Positions 1-8,490 of a stretch of 64,000 bases of DNA are shown here, piece after piece. A program made the position numbers and the translations under genes. Numbering within the stretch: the stretch's first letter is position 1; every line of letters begins with the position of its first letter. Source of the stretch: Aquamicrobium sp. LC103 (GTDB taxonomy: Bacteria; Pseudomonadota; Alphaproteobacteria; Rhizobiales; Rhizobiaceae); the NCBI RefSeq assembly GCF_001014615.2, contig NZ_LBCQ02000012.1:1-64000 (forward strand), written 5' to 3'. The notes beneath the pieces were generated by a model. The model saw nothing but the letters and a program-made list of their open reading frames with translations, was not told the DNA's origin and ran no database searches.

Positions 1-464
1 CCGCAAAAGCCGGCGCCGATGGCTTACTTCGAGCCTTCGGCGCCATGCAGTATGGGGCCGATCTCCGAGCCGGAAAACGGCCTTGCCGACCATGCTCTAA
101 AAAAGAACCCGCCGAAGCGGGCAAGTTGGGAGGAACCATCACCGGCACCAAAACGGAGGAGAAACGCCAGTGACAACGATGAATCTACAGTGATTCGTGG
201 AAACGGCGAAGTTGTTTTTAGAACTGTCGGCTATTAATATTCGTTAGTTCAAACTAATATTTCTGTTCCGACTTTGGAAGGGTGCCGGCAACCGCAGATC
301 GCCAAGGTCGGCATTTGCAACAACACCGGGAGAAAGCTCGCCGGACCTTTCCCCTCCATGACGATGCTGGTCGGTTGCCGCCGGTGGCGGGTGCCGTCCG
401 CGGCGTAGCCGGACATTCGTTCGAGCGGAAATCGCGTGCGTGGTGGGTGGCACCGACGCTTCCG
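1..464. other. Left-edge region without a supported gene
   Basis: No reading frame here shows recognisable protein character. A 72-codon plus-strand frame at 19-237 has no convincing ribosome site and low-complexity composition. Bases about 176-280 are clearly more AT-rich than the surroundings and could hold a promoter. A minus-strand rho-independent terminator lies at 99-121, about 340 bases beyond the end of the peptidase gene, so a minus-strand transcript evidently crosses or begins in this stretch. Confidence 0.5.
99..121 (-). terminator. Rho-independent terminator, minus strand
   Basis: Read on the minus strand, a stem CCCGC-TTCG-GCGGG with the stable UUCG tetraloop (108-121) is followed by TTC and a run of six T (99-104). 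This is the clearest intrinsic terminator in the window. It could end the transcript of the peptidase gene at 465, or a short untranslated RNA starting in the AT-rich stretch near 180-280. Confidence 0.8.
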
Positions 465-1559
465 CTAGATCCTGCCCGGATAGTCCCGATGTGCCGGGAT
501 CTCGTATTCCGGCAGGCTTTCCGCCTGGATGACGGCGCGCGCCACCGCCTGGGCGATGACCAAGGCTGCGATCGCGCCGATCGCGGATACGTCCGCCTCG
601 ACGCTGGCCTTGCCGGTCGACAGCGCGAAGATCGTGTCGCCGTCCGACATCGTATGGATCGGATTGATGCTGCGGGCGAAGCCGTCATGCGCCATCTCGG
701 CGATCTTCTTCATCTGCGCCTTGTCGAACGGCACGTTGGTGGCGACGGCGCCGATCGTCGTGTTGGCGCCCGGCGACCTGACGACACGATGACCGTTCAT
801 GATCGCCGAGATCGTGTCGCGAAAACCCTTGCCGTCCTCGGCGCGGGCGCCGGCCAGCATCCTGTTGCTCAGCGGGTGGTAGACGTCACCGACCGCGTTC
901 ACCGCGACGATCGCGCCGACAACCACCTCTGTTCCAGGCACCGTGAAGCTCGCCGTGCCCAATCCGCCCTTCATGGCGAAGGCCGAACCGAACATCTTGC
1001 CGACGGTCGCACCGGCGCCGGCGCCGACATTGCCCTCCGGCGAGGGGTCGGAAGTGGCGGCGAGGCAGGCCTTGTAGCCGGCCTCGGCGTCGGGCCTGAT
1101 GGTGAAGTCGCCGACGCCCAGATCCATCAGGATCGCTGCCGGCACGATCGGGACGACGCCGGAGCGGAGTTGAAAGCCGAGTTTTCTTTCCTCCAGATAG
1201 CGCATCACGCCTGTCGCGGCCTCGAGTCCGTAGGCGCTGCCGCCGGAGAGCAGGATAGCCTGAACCTGTTGGACGGCATTGATCGGGTCGAGGAGGTCGG
1301 TCTCGCGCGTGCCGGGCGCGGAGCCTCTGACGTCGACGCCGGCCACTGCGCCTTCCTCGCACAGCAGGACGGTACATCCGGTGGGCCGGCTCGAAAGCGT
1401 GTGATGGCCGAGCTTTACGCCGGGGACGTCGACGATCGAGCCGCCCATGAGCGGCGGCACCGTGTCCTCGTCCGAGCTGGAGGATGCCGCCGCGCCGTTG
1501 GCGAGGAACGAAGCCGCGCCGAGCCCGACCGCGCCCTTCCCAAATGACCTGCGGTCCAT
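465..1559 (-). CDS. P1 (S58/DmpA-NylC) family peptidase with Tat signal
   Basis: A 364-residue N-terminal-nucleophile hydrolase of the P1 family (DmpA aminopeptidase, NylC nylon-oligomer hydrolase). The family self-cleaves to expose a Ser/Thr nucleophile. Here the site is N266-T267 inside GANTTIG, as in NylC, rather than the Gly-Ser of DmpA. The N-terminus has a twin-arginine signal (RRSF at residues 3-6, then a hydrophobic, Ala-rich stretch), so export is likely; this is unusual for a family that is mostly cytoplasmic. Start: ATG at 1559 follows AAGGAGGAGATC; a longer frame to 1586 lacks a better site. The gene is the last of a loose minus-strand group with an FMN reductase and a GMC oxidoreductase. 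The substrate is unknown: peptide, D-amino acid amide or beta/gamma-linked amide. Confidence 0.85.
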   Translation of the reverse strand: MDRRSFGKGAVGLGAASFLANGAAASSSSDEDTVPPLMGGSIVDVPGVKLGHHTLSSRPTGCTVLLCEEGAVAGVDVRGSAPGTRETDLLDPINAVQQVQAILLSGGSAYGLEAATGVMRYLEERKLGFQLRSGVVPIVPAAILMDLGVGDFTIRPDAEAGYKACLAATSDPSPEGNVGAGAGATVGKMFGSAFAMKGGLGTASFTVPGTEVVVGAIVAVNAVGDVYHPLSNRMLAGARAEDGKGFRDTISAIMNGHRVVRSPGANTTIGAVATNVPFDKAQMKKIAEMAHDGFARSINPIHTMSDGDTIFALSTGKASVEADVSAIGAIAALVIAQAVARAVIQAESLPEYEIPAHRDYPGRI

Positions 1560-1694
1560 GATCTCCTCCTTCACTGTCACTTTCAAATAAGCGCGACGTT
1601 ACCGGAGCGACGTAAACAAACTCGCAAGCTGAACGCCGACGGTGGAATGCCGATCGCCATCGGGTGCGGAAGGAGAGCGCCCCGGGAAGACCGA

Positions 1695-2267
1695 TCAGGC
1701 CTCGCGCGGCAGGACGGTGCGCACTCTTCTGATGAAGGCGTGAAACTCCGCCATATAATTGCGCAGGAACTCGGCCGTCGATTCGACGGCGACCTTGCCG
1801 TCCTCCGAGATCAGCCCCGGCGTGAAGTGAATATAGGCTTCCGGTGCGTTCATCTGCGGCGAATTGCAGAAGCTGAGCACGCTGCGCAGGTTCTGCTGCG
1901 CGACCGCGGTGCCGATCGCTCCTATGGATGCGCCGATCACCGCCGATGCCTTGCGGGAAAACGCATTCGTGCCATAGGGGCGGCTTGCCCAGTCGATGGC
2001 GTTCTTCAGAGCGCCGGGAATGGCGCGGTTGTATTCCGGAGTGACGAACAGGATGGCATCCTGGCGGGCGATCGCCTTTTTGAAGTCGAGCGCGACCTGC
2101 GGATAGTCCGCGTCATAGTCCGGGCTGTAGAGCGGGAGATCGCGGAACGAAATCTCCGTCATGTCTAGCTCTTTCGGCGCAAGCAGCGTCAGCGCGGTTG
2201 CAAGCTTGCGGTTGATCGAGGTGCTGGAAAGGCTTCCGATCAAATAGCCAACTTTGTAGTCGGTCAT
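1695..2267 (-). CDS. NADPH-dependent FMN reductase
   Basis: A 190-residue flavodoxin-fold reductase of the ArsH/SsuE/YieF type. Visible family marks are the phosphate-binding loop GSLSSTSINRKLA near the N-terminus and PEYNRAIPGALKNAIDW near residue 95, which carries the flavin-binding PEYN motif. The family reduces FMN or quinones with NAD(P)H, either for defence or to supply reduced flavin to a monooxygenase. The ATG at 2267 follows AAGGAGAAATGCG; an in-frame extension to 2321 is rich in Arg/Lys and was rejected. It lies 135 bases upstream of the peptidase and downstream of the GMC oxidoreductase, all on the minus strand. No dedicated monooxygenase is nearby, so its partner is not evident. 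Confidence 0.88.
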   Translation of the reverse strand: MTDYKVGYLIGSLSSTSINRKLATALTLLAPKELDMTEISFRDLPLYSPDYDADYPQVALDFKKAIARQDAILFVTPEYNRAIPGALKNAIDWASRPYGTNAFSRKASAVIGASIGAIGTAVAQQNLRSVLSFCNSPQMNAPEAYIHFTPGLISEDGKVAVESTAEFLRNYMAEFHAFIRRVRTVLPREA

Positions 2268-2511
2268 CGCATTTCTCCTTTTCCGATGCTTTTTGCGTGG
2301 TCTCGGCTTCGGAAGACGCATCGTATCATCGTCGGTTCGGAAGTTTCCGATCCGCTGCTCGGTGCGGCCGTTCCGCGGCGGATGAAGAAGGGTTTGCGAT
2401 CCATTGCGATGCTCTCGCGTCGTTGGCGACCGTGGCGCTCGAGGAACAGAAGCAATCCGTTCATTAAAGGCCTAAATCCGTCGGAATTCCAGCCGTCATG
2501 AAAAGCGGCCG

Positions 2512-2537
2512 CGCCACGACGACGTGATCGCGTGGCG
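2512..2537 (-). repeat. Inverted repeat after the GMC oxidoreductase gene
   Basis: CGCCACG at 2512-2518 pairs perfectly with CGTGGCG at 2531-2537 across a 12-base loop, just past the stop of the GMC oxidoreductase on the minus strand. There is no T-run, so it may be an mRNA 3' hairpin rather than a true terminator. The rest of the 276-base gap to the FMN reductase shows nothing else. Confidence 0.3.
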
Positions 2538-2543
2538 TCCGGC

Positions 2544-4112
2544 TTATGCCTTGCCATTTTGCAGCGCCTCAGACAGGCGCAATCCCAGCGCAACTCCCGT
2601 CAGCGTCGGATTGGCGAAGCCGGTGGAACGGAAGGCGGCCGCGCCGGCGACGAAGAGATTGTCGGTGCCGAAAACCCTGAGGTCGGCATCGACGACACCG
2701 TCGGCCGGCGAGGCCGCCATGCGAGCCATGCCCATATGGTGATAACCATCGTCCGCGCGCGACAGAAAGGCCGGGTCGCGGTCGAGCAAATGATTGTCGA
2801 GGTCGATCTCGGCGAGTCCCTCCCGCTGCAGGAAGTTCGCGACCGCGATGGCGAAGCTTGCCATGGTCTCGAGTTCCGCCCCGTCGATCTGCCAGTTCAT
2901 TTCGACGATGGGCATGCCCAGCGGATCGGCTTTGTCGGCGAGGCGCAAACCGCTGCGTGAAAGGCCGATCTGCTCGCTGGTCAGGCGCAGGCGAATCCCC
3001 TTTTCGCCGGGATTGTAGATGCGGCGATGGCGCAGGTAGCGCGTCGCCACGGGTATCGCCGCCCGCGTAAGGGAGACGATCCTGCGCGAGCCCCGGAAGA
3101 CCCGGCCGTCGATCTTCCGGTTGAGCAGGTCGCGCGCGACGCCCTTGAGCCAGATCAGCTCTTCATCGTTGGCCGATTCCGAAACGAAATGGGCGGCGAT
3201 TCCGAGGAAACTGCCCTCGCGCTGCGCGCCTTCGGTGAGTTTCAGCTTGGGGAGATATTTCAGTCCGTCGAGCACGGCCGCATCGAACAATTGATGGAAG
3301 CGTTTGCGATCGAGGAGCGCGACCTTGCCGGCATAGGCGTCGACATGGTCGCTAAAGCCACGCCCCAGCCAGGGATTGCCGGCCCAGGGCGCCATCGAGG
3401 AATTGGTGAGCGGCATGGAGAGCAGGCGCGCTATCTCGATCGTGCCATGCGCGAGGACAAGTTTTTGAGCGCGGAGCCTGTGCTTACCGTCGCCGTGGGC
3501 GACCACCACACCGATCTGCTTGCCGTTCTCGTCGCTCCAGAGGCCGACCACGGGCGCATTGGCGACAACCCGGAGATTGTCGAGACGGGCGATGTCCCTC
3601 GCGAAAAGTTTCGCGAAGTTGGGCTCCGGCGTCCAGCGGGTGAAGAAGAATTCCAGGTTTTTTCCGGTCTCCGGCGGCGTGATCGTCAGCCTTTCCCAGA
3701 CCTCCCGGTCCTCCAGCCGCCTCTGCATGCCGAAAAGGTCGAAGGCGCGTTCGTAAGCGGAGTCGAGATCCGTTCCCTTGATTGGCCACCCGCCGGCGCC
3801 GAGCCAGTCGCGGTTCTCGAACACGATCGGGTCGAGGCGGACGAGTTGCCCGCCCCAGAGATTGGTCGTGCCGCCGAGCGCGCGAACCCGAGCTTCATGC
3901 AAGCCGGCCAGTTGGCGGCCGATGCATGCCGCGCTTTCGAAATAGTTCTGGCTCATGCCGTCGACGTCCCTCCCGCCTGCTTCGAGCAGCAGCACCTGCT
4001 TGCCACGCCGCGCGAGGTCCACCGCCATTGTAAGGCCGACCGCGCCCGCGCCGACGATGACGATTTCGGGGCTTTCCGGAAGTTGGGATACGTCGCTGAA
4101 GTCGGTGAGCAT
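2544..4112 (-). CDS. GMC-family FAD-dependent oxidoreductase
   Basis: A 522-residue flavoprotein of the glucose-methanol-choline family. It has the N-terminal Rossmann motif GAGAVG with the acidic ribose-binding residue in LLLEAGG about 20 residues later, an internal ALGGTTNLWGGQ flavin stretch, and the C-terminal GMC signature: YHHMGMARM (the HH pair being the likely catalytic base region), then a VDADLRVFGTDNLFVAG stretch and NPTLTG. No signal peptide or membrane segment is seen. It should oxidise an alcohol or sugar, but the substrate cannot be read from sequence. The ATG at 4112 follows GGAG eight bases upstream; a TTG one codon earlier is less likely. The gene is isolated by about 470 bases from the importer genes to its right. 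Confidence 0.85.
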   Translation of the reverse strand: MLTDFSDVSQLPESPEIVIVGAGAVGLTMAVDLARRGKQVLLLEAGGRDVDGMSQNYFESAACIGRQLAGLHEARVRALGGTTNLWGGQLVRLDPIVFENRDWLGAGGWPIKGTDLDSAYERAFDLFGMQRRLEDREVWERLTITPPETGKNLEFFFTRWTPEPNFAKLFARDIARLDNLRVVANAPVVGLWSDENGKQIGVVVAHGDGKHRLRAQKLVLAHGTIEIARLLSMPLTNSSMAPWAGNPWLGRGFSDHVDAYAGKVALLDRKRFHQLFDAAVLDGLKYLPKLKLTEGAQREGSFLGIAAHFVSESANDEELIWLKGVARDLLNRKIDGRVFRGSRRIVSLTRAAIPVATRYLRHRRIYNPGEKGIRLRLTSEQIGLSRSGLRLADKADPLGMPIVEMNWQIDGAELETMASFAIAVANFLQREGLAEIDLDNHLLDRDPAFLSRADDGYHHMGMARMAASPADGVVDADLRVFGTDNLFVAGAAAFRSTGFANPTLTGVALGLRLSEALQNGKA

Positions 4113-4287
4113 CAAAACGGCTCCATCTATTCAATTAATTCCCCGCTCGGCCTCGGAACGCCTCCCGGATCGGGAAAGCTGCCGGACAACGGGATAAAAC
4201 AGGTTGCGAAGAAGGATCGGGCCTTGTCGGAAGAAACGATCAGTCCGAAAGGCGAGGGAGGCTGCCTGCTCGATTACGAAAACAGCG

Positions 4288-4311
4288 TTCCGGCCCGCGG
4301 TCGGGCCGGAA
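4288..4311 (-). terminator. Nine-base-pair hairpin, possible terminator
   Basis: TTCCGGCCC (4288-4296) and GGGCCGGAA (4303-4311) form a perfect stem with a six-base loop. On the minus strand a TTTT run follows about five bases after the stem, so it may be an intrinsic terminator for the importer operon ending at 4583. As it lies upstream of the oxidoreductase it could instead be an operator. Confidence 0.4.
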
Positions 4312-4536
4312 GGGCCACGACGTTTCGATGAGAACCGGGGAAACAGGAGGGCTCGGCGGGATTTGGCAATTCCATCTCCTCAAAGAATGTAGCCACCACC
4401 GCCTGCACATGACGTACCGTCATTTATGTTGCGCTGCAACCAAAAATGCCCGCTCGATCCACAGCCGAGATTTCGCAGACCGCGGAGGAACGGCTGGAAG
4501 GGCAGTGAAATTGCTGCAGCGCGAAAAGATGCCTGT

Positions 4537-4570
4537 CCGATCGCCCGCGAGATGCCTCTCCGGCGATCGG
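4537..4570 (-). terminator. Hairpin just after the importer operon
   Basis: CCGATCGCC (4537-4545) pairs with GGCGATCGG (4562-4570). It lies 13 bases past the stop codon of the last permease gene on the minus strand, and a TTTT run occurs about 12 bases beyond the stem. Likely a 3' end or transcript-stabilising structure. Confidence 0.45.
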
Positions 4571-4582
4571 ATGTCGTTTTGA

Positions 4583-5383
4583 CTATTTCTTCTCGACGAA
4601 AGTCTTCGTCAGTCCCATCGACCGATCGACGATCAGCACGACCGCGAGCGTCACGATGATCAGCAGAACCGACACCGAGGCGACCAGCGGATCGGCCCGT
4701 CTTTCGACATGGTTGAAGAGCTCGACCGGCAATGTCGTCAGGCGTGGGCCGGTGAGGAACAGCGTAATCACCACTTCGTCGAAGGAGACGAGGAAGCAAA
4801 GCGCCGTGGCCGCGACGATACCGGGCGTCATCATCGGCAGGGTCACCCGCCGGAACACGGTGAGCGGTTTCGCGCCGAGCGAGGATGCCGCCTCCTCGCA
4901 TGCCATATTGGCGGCTCCGAGGGACACCGCCAGCACGCGCAGCGCATAGGGCAGGGTGACCACGAGATGCGCGATCACCAACCCGTGGAAGGTGGCGAGC
5001 AGCCCGATCGAGGCGAACACGATGAGGATCGCCAGGCCGAGCACGATCGTCGGCAGCAGCAGGGGCGCTGTGAACAGGTTGAACAGGAACTCGGAACCGG
5101 CGGTCTTCAACCTCACGATCGCATAGGCGGCCGGCACCGCGATAAGCAGCGAGAGCGCGGTGACGATCGCCGCCAGCACGAAGCTGGTCGAGAAGGCCGA
5201 GATCATCACCGTGTTCGATGCGAGCGCCGAATACCAGCGCAGCGACCATGAGCTAGGCGGGAAGGCGAGTATCTGGTCGCCGCTGAAGGAAATGGGGAAG
5301 ACCAGGAGGACCGGCGCAAGCAGGAACAGGAAAAGAAGGGTGACGAGAATTCCCATCGGCAGGGAGGTGCGGTGCATTTCCAT
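4583..5383 (-). CDS. ABC transporter permease, PotC type
   Basis: A 266-residue inner-membrane permease with about six hydrophobic helices. It has the EAA loop EEAASSLGAKPLTVFRRVTLP that contacts the ATPase, typical of the second permease of spermidine/putrescine- or Fe(III)-type importers. It is the last gene of the operon binding protein, ATPase, PotB-type and PotC-type permease, and starts 11 bases after the upstream permease stop. ATG at 5383 is preceded by a short GGAA. With its partner it should form the membrane channel for the compound bound by the protein at 7411-8454. Confidence 0.88.
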   Translation of the reverse strand: MEMHRTSLPMGILVTLLFLFLLAPVLLVFPISFSGDQILAFPPSSWSLRWYSALASNTVMISAFSTSFVLAAIVTALSLLIAVPAAYAIVRLKTAGSEFLFNLFTAPLLLPTIVLGLAILIVFASIGLLATFHGLVIAHLVVTLPYALRVLAVSLGAANMACEEAASSLGAKPLTVFRRVTLPMMTPGIVAATALCFLVSFDEVVITLFLTGPRLTTLPVELFNHVERRADPLVASVSVLLIIVTLAVVLIVDRSMGLTKTFVEKK

Positions 5384-5394
5384 CGTATCGATTC

Positions 5395-6270
5395 CTAGTC
5401 GATCGCGCGCAGCACGCGCGAATAGGCGCCGAGCGCGGCTCCGAAGATGATGAGGACCAGCATCGACAGCGTGGCCGCGAGCGGCCAGTTCAGGGTGACG
5501 ATCGCCTGGTCGTAGATCTCGGTCGCCAGCAGGAAGACCCGGCCGCCGCCCATCAGCTTCGGTGTGATGAAGGACGAGATCGACAGAACGAAGCAGAGCA
5601 GGCATCCGAGCGCGATGCCGGGCAGGGTAAGCGGAAGGATCACCCTCGCGAAGGTTCGGAAAGGTGTCGCGCCAAGCGTCCGGGCCGCCTCCTCGACGCG
5701 CGGGTCGAGACGTCCGAAACCGGCGAGCAAGGCAAGGATCATGTAGGGCATCAGGATTTCCGAAAGCCCGACGATCACGCCCGTCAGATTGAACATCAGC
5801 CGAGGCGGCGTGAAGCCGAGCGCGGCGATCGTCTGCACCACCGGTCCCTGGTCGGAAAGGATGGCGATCCAGCCATAGGTTCGCACCACGGCGGAGGTGA
5901 GCAGCGGCGAGATGACCAGCACGGTCAGGAAGGTACGCCAGCGGCCGCTGGAGCGATGCAGGTAGAGCGCGATCGGATAGGACAGCACCAGCGTGATCAG
6001 GGTGATCAGGAGGCTGACACCGATCGAATTCACGACGAGGCCGAGATAGAAGCCGTCGCTGACCAGGCTCTGCCAATTGGCCAGGGTGAGGGCTTCGCCT
6101 ATGCCGCCGCCGGGCAGTGCTTCGTTGAAGGACATGCGGGCGAGGTTGAGCACCGGTATGATGAAGCCGACCGCGTTGACGAGCGCGATCGGCAGGAGCA
6201 GCATCACGGCGAGGCTTGCCGTGCTCGGAGCCTTGGAGGAAGGGGAAGCGAAGGTCGCGGCTACGCTCAT
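5395..6270 (-). CDS. ABC transporter permease, PotB type
   Basis: A 291-residue inner-membrane permease with about six helices and an EAA motif (EEAARTLGATPFRTFARVILP). Sequence character is that of the first permease of the PotB/opine/Fe(III) group. The ATG at 6270 overlaps the ATPase stop codon as ATGA, so the two are translationally coupled. A long extension to 6438 is in an Arg-rich shadow frame and was rejected. Function: channel half for the importer encoded at 4583-8454. Confidence 0.88.
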   Translation of the reverse strand: MSVAATFASPSSKAPSTASLAVMLLLPIALVNAVGFIIPVLNLARMSFNEALPGGGIGEALTLANWQSLVSDGFYLGLVVNSIGVSLLITLITLVLSYPIALYLHRSSGRWRTFLTVLVISPLLTSAVVRTYGWIAILSDQGPVVQTIAALGFTPPRLMFNLTGVIVGLSEILMPYMILALLAGFGRLDPRVEEAARTLGATPFRTFARVILPLTLPGIALGCLLCFVLSISSFITPKLMGGGRVFLLATEIYDQAIVTLNWPLAATLSMLVLIIFGAALGAYSRVLRAID

Positions 6271-7379
6271 TGCCCGCTCCCGAACGCCATCGTGTCCTCG
6301 ACCCGCCAGGAAAGCGTGACCGGCGTGCCCGCGGCCGGCAGCTGCTGATTTCCGGTGGTCGAAGCTTCCGCGATGACCTCGGCATCGCCAATGCCGACAT
6401 GATACTGGATCACGTCGCCCACGAAGGTGATCCTGCACAGGACGCCGGAGAGACGATTGACGTCATCTTTCGTCTTCGCCTGCCCCGTCCAGTCCACTTC
6501 TATTCGGTGCGGGCGCACCATGATCTCGGCCGGACCCGGGGCAAGTCCTGCCGCGCTGCGGATGACGTCGCCGCCGATGTCGATCGCACCGTCTCCGTTC
6601 GCAGTTCCCGAAAGCCGGATCGTGCGGCCGACGAAGGATGCGACGAAGGGCGTTGCGGGACGCTCGTAAACGTCCACCGGCGTTCCGATCTGCTCGACAC
6701 GTCCGTTGCGCATCACGACGATGCGGTCGCACATGCTGAGCGCCTCAACCTGGTCGTGGGTGACGAAGACGGTCGTGATGCCCACCTGCTGCTGGATATC
6801 CCGGATCTGGGTGCGCATTTCGTCGCGCAGCTTGGCGTCGAGGTTGGAGAGCGGTTCGTCGAGAAGCAGGATCGACGGTTTGACGACCAGGGCGCGAGCA
6901 AGCGCGACGCGCTGCTGCTGGCCGCCCGACAGTTCCCGCGGACGCCTCTCGGCCAGCTTGTCGAGCTGAACCATGGCGAGCGCCTCCTTCACGCGGCGAT
7001 CGATCTCGCCGCGCGGGATGGACCGCATCTCGAGGCCGAAGGCGACGTTCCTGGCGACCGTCATGTGCGGGAAGAGCGCGTAGCTCTGGAACACCAATCC
7101 CATGTCGCGCCCGTGAGGCGGAACGGCGGTCAGGTCCGTTTCCCCGACCGTGATACGGCCGCCGCTCGTGGGCACCAGGCCCGCGATCATGCGCAACGTC
7201 GTCGTCTTGCCGCATCCCGAAGGGCCGAGGAGGGCGACGAGTTCGCCCTTCCCGATTGCGAGGTCCAGCGACCTGACGGCTTCGAAGTCGCCATAGGTCT
7301 TCGATACGCCTTCCAGCCGCAGATAGGCGTCCGGATCGCCTTGTGACGCTTCCGCCGCGAAGTTCTTCTGGTGCATCAT
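6267..7379 (-). CDS. ABC transporter ATP-binding protein, PotA type
   Basis: A 370-residue ATPase of the CUT/PotA group. It shows Walker A GPSGCGKTT, Q-loop FQSYALFPHMT, signature LSGGQQQR, Walker B ILLLDEPLSNLD and the H-loop VTHDQ, followed by a C-terminal TOBE regulatory domain from about residue 270. Start: the ATG at 7379 follows GAGGAGACAAGAG; an upstream ATG at 7400 has no such site. It sits 31 bases after the binding-protein gene and overlaps the next permease. It energises uptake of a small charged organic compound; similarity to spermidine importers alone does not fix the substrate. Confidence 0.92.
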   Translation of the reverse strand: MMHQKNFAAEASQGDPDAYLRLEGVSKTYGDFEAVRSLDLAIGKGELVALLGPSGCGKTTTLRMIAGLVPTSGGRITVGETDLTAVPPHGRDMGLVFQSYALFPHMTVARNVAFGLEMRSIPRGEIDRRVKEALAMVQLDKLAERRPRELSGGQQQRVALARALVVKPSILLLDEPLSNLDAKLRDEMRTQIRDIQQQVGITTVFVTHDQVEALSMCDRIVVMRNGRVEQIGTPVDVYERPATPFVASFVGRTIRLSGTANGDGAIDIGGDVIRSAAGLAPGPAEIMVRPHRIEVDWTGQAKTKDDVNRLSGVLCRITFVGDVIQYHVGIGDAEVIAEASTTGNQQLPAAGTPVTLSWRVEDTMAFGSGQ

Positions 7380-7410
7380 CTCTTGTCTCCTCGAGGCCAT
7401 TGCGGAACGG

Positions 7411-8454
7411 TCAACGGCTGAGCGGGATGATGCGCCTGCGCCACTGTTCGGTAATGCCGTCGCGGATCTTCGCGACCTCGAGCCAGTCGATATCGATCAT
7501 CTTGTCCATCGAGCCTGCCGCGGTGCGTTCCAGCGCCTGTTCGGAGATCTGCGCCTTCGAATTGGTCGGCGCGTAGAACATCTCCTCCGTGAACGCGGCT
7601 TGCGCCTCGGGGCTCAGGGCATAGTCGACGAAGGTCTTGGCGGCTTCGCTGGCTGGGCCATCCTTGACGAGGTTGATCGTGTTGATCTGGAAGCCGCTGC
7701 CTTCCTGGGGAAGCGCCACACCCTGCTTGCCGTCGGATTCCTGCGAATAGACCTGCGCACGCGCGTTCCAGCCGATGCCGATCGCGGCCTGTCCGCTGGC
7801 AATCGGCTGATAGACGTCCGGCTTCGGGTCCCAGGTCTGTACGTTCGGCGCGAGCGTGCCCAGCTTCTCGATGCCGGCATCGACGCTCTCCTTGTAGTCG
7901 CCGCCGCCAGCCATCTGGTTGGCGATGATGGTGAGCGTCGTGCCCTGGATGTCAGGGACGGCGGGAATGACGACGCGGCCGGCGTATTTCTCGTCCCACA
8001 ACGCCTCCCAGGAGGTCGGAGCCTCCTTAACCTCGTCGGTATTGTAGAGGATCACGAGATTGTCGAAGGTGACGCCCACGCCCGCCACGCCTTTCGAACG
8101 TGCCGCGGGATAGAGGTCGGCGACATGCGCCGTCACGCTCTCGTCGATGGGGACGAAGAGGCCTTCGTCGGTGGCGGCCTTGGCGACCGAGACGTCAAGG
8201 ATAGCCACGTCGATCTGCGGGCTGGATTTCTGCGCGCGAAGCGTACCGAGCATCTGTGCCGAATTGGCCATCGGATAGAACTGCACGGTTATGTCGGGAT
8301 GTTTTTCCATGAAGGGCTCGAGCACGGCCTTCGTGTAGTGGTCCTGGAATATGCCGCTGTAGCCCGTGAGCGTGACGGTTTCGGCCATGGCCGAGCCCGA
8401 GCCGGCCAGGGCGATCGCGATTGCGGCTAGCAGAGTTTTCCTCGTTTTTCTCAT
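7411..8454 (-). CDS. Periplasmic binding protein, PotD/AfuA-like
   Basis: A 347-residue extracellular solute-binding protein. It begins with a Sec signal peptide (residues 1-24: basic RKTRK, hydrophobic core, cleavage after SAMA). The mature protein has the two-lobed family features, such as the VTFDNLVILYNTDEVKEAP region and a DPKPDVYQPIASGQAAIGI segment. First transporter gene of the operon after the RraA-like gene. The group binds polyamines, iron or small organic acids; context with a nitrilase-type hydrolase and an RraA-like enzyme suggests a nitrogen-containing organic substrate, which is inference. Confidence 0.88.
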   Translation of the reverse strand: MRKTRKTLLAAIAIALAGSGSAMAETVTLTGYSGIFQDHYTKAVLEPFMEKHPDITVQFYPMANSAQMLGTLRAQKSSPQIDVAILDVSVAKAATDEGLFVPIDESVTAHVADLYPAARSKGVAGVGVTFDNLVILYNTDEVKEAPTSWEALWDEKYAGRVVIPAVPDIQGTTLTIIANQMAGGGDYKESVDAGIEKLGTLAPNVQTWDPKPDVYQPIASGQAAIGIGWNARAQVYSQESDGKQGVALPQEGSGFQINTINLVKDGPASEAAKTFVDYALSPEAQAAFTEEMFYAPTNSKAQISEQALERTAAGSMDKMIDIDWLEVAKIRDGITEQWRRRIIPLSR

Positions 8455-8490
8455 TGTCGTCCCTTTCTCTGGAGGTTTCAGGAAGTCGCG

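Larger units (their letters stand above)
4113..4582. other. Intergenic region with two hairpins
   Basis: About 470 bases without a supported gene, between the GMC oxidoreductase start and the end of the importer operon, both on the minus strand. It holds two perfect inverted repeats, listed separately, that could end the importer transcript. An AT-rich segment near 4125-4140 could be the promoter of the oxidoreductase. No small gene is evident. Confidence 0.5.

Noticed and set aside
19-237. Plus-strand 72-codon frame at the left edge
   Set aside because: No ribosome site, charged low-complexity translation, and it runs across a terminator stem; not supported as a gene.
4583-6400. Single 605-codon minus-strand frame covering both permeases
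   Set aside because: Only its last 266 residues are permease-like; the upstream part is Arg/Pro-rich shadow of the PotB-type gene in another frame. Two separate permease genes with an 11-base gap explain the region.
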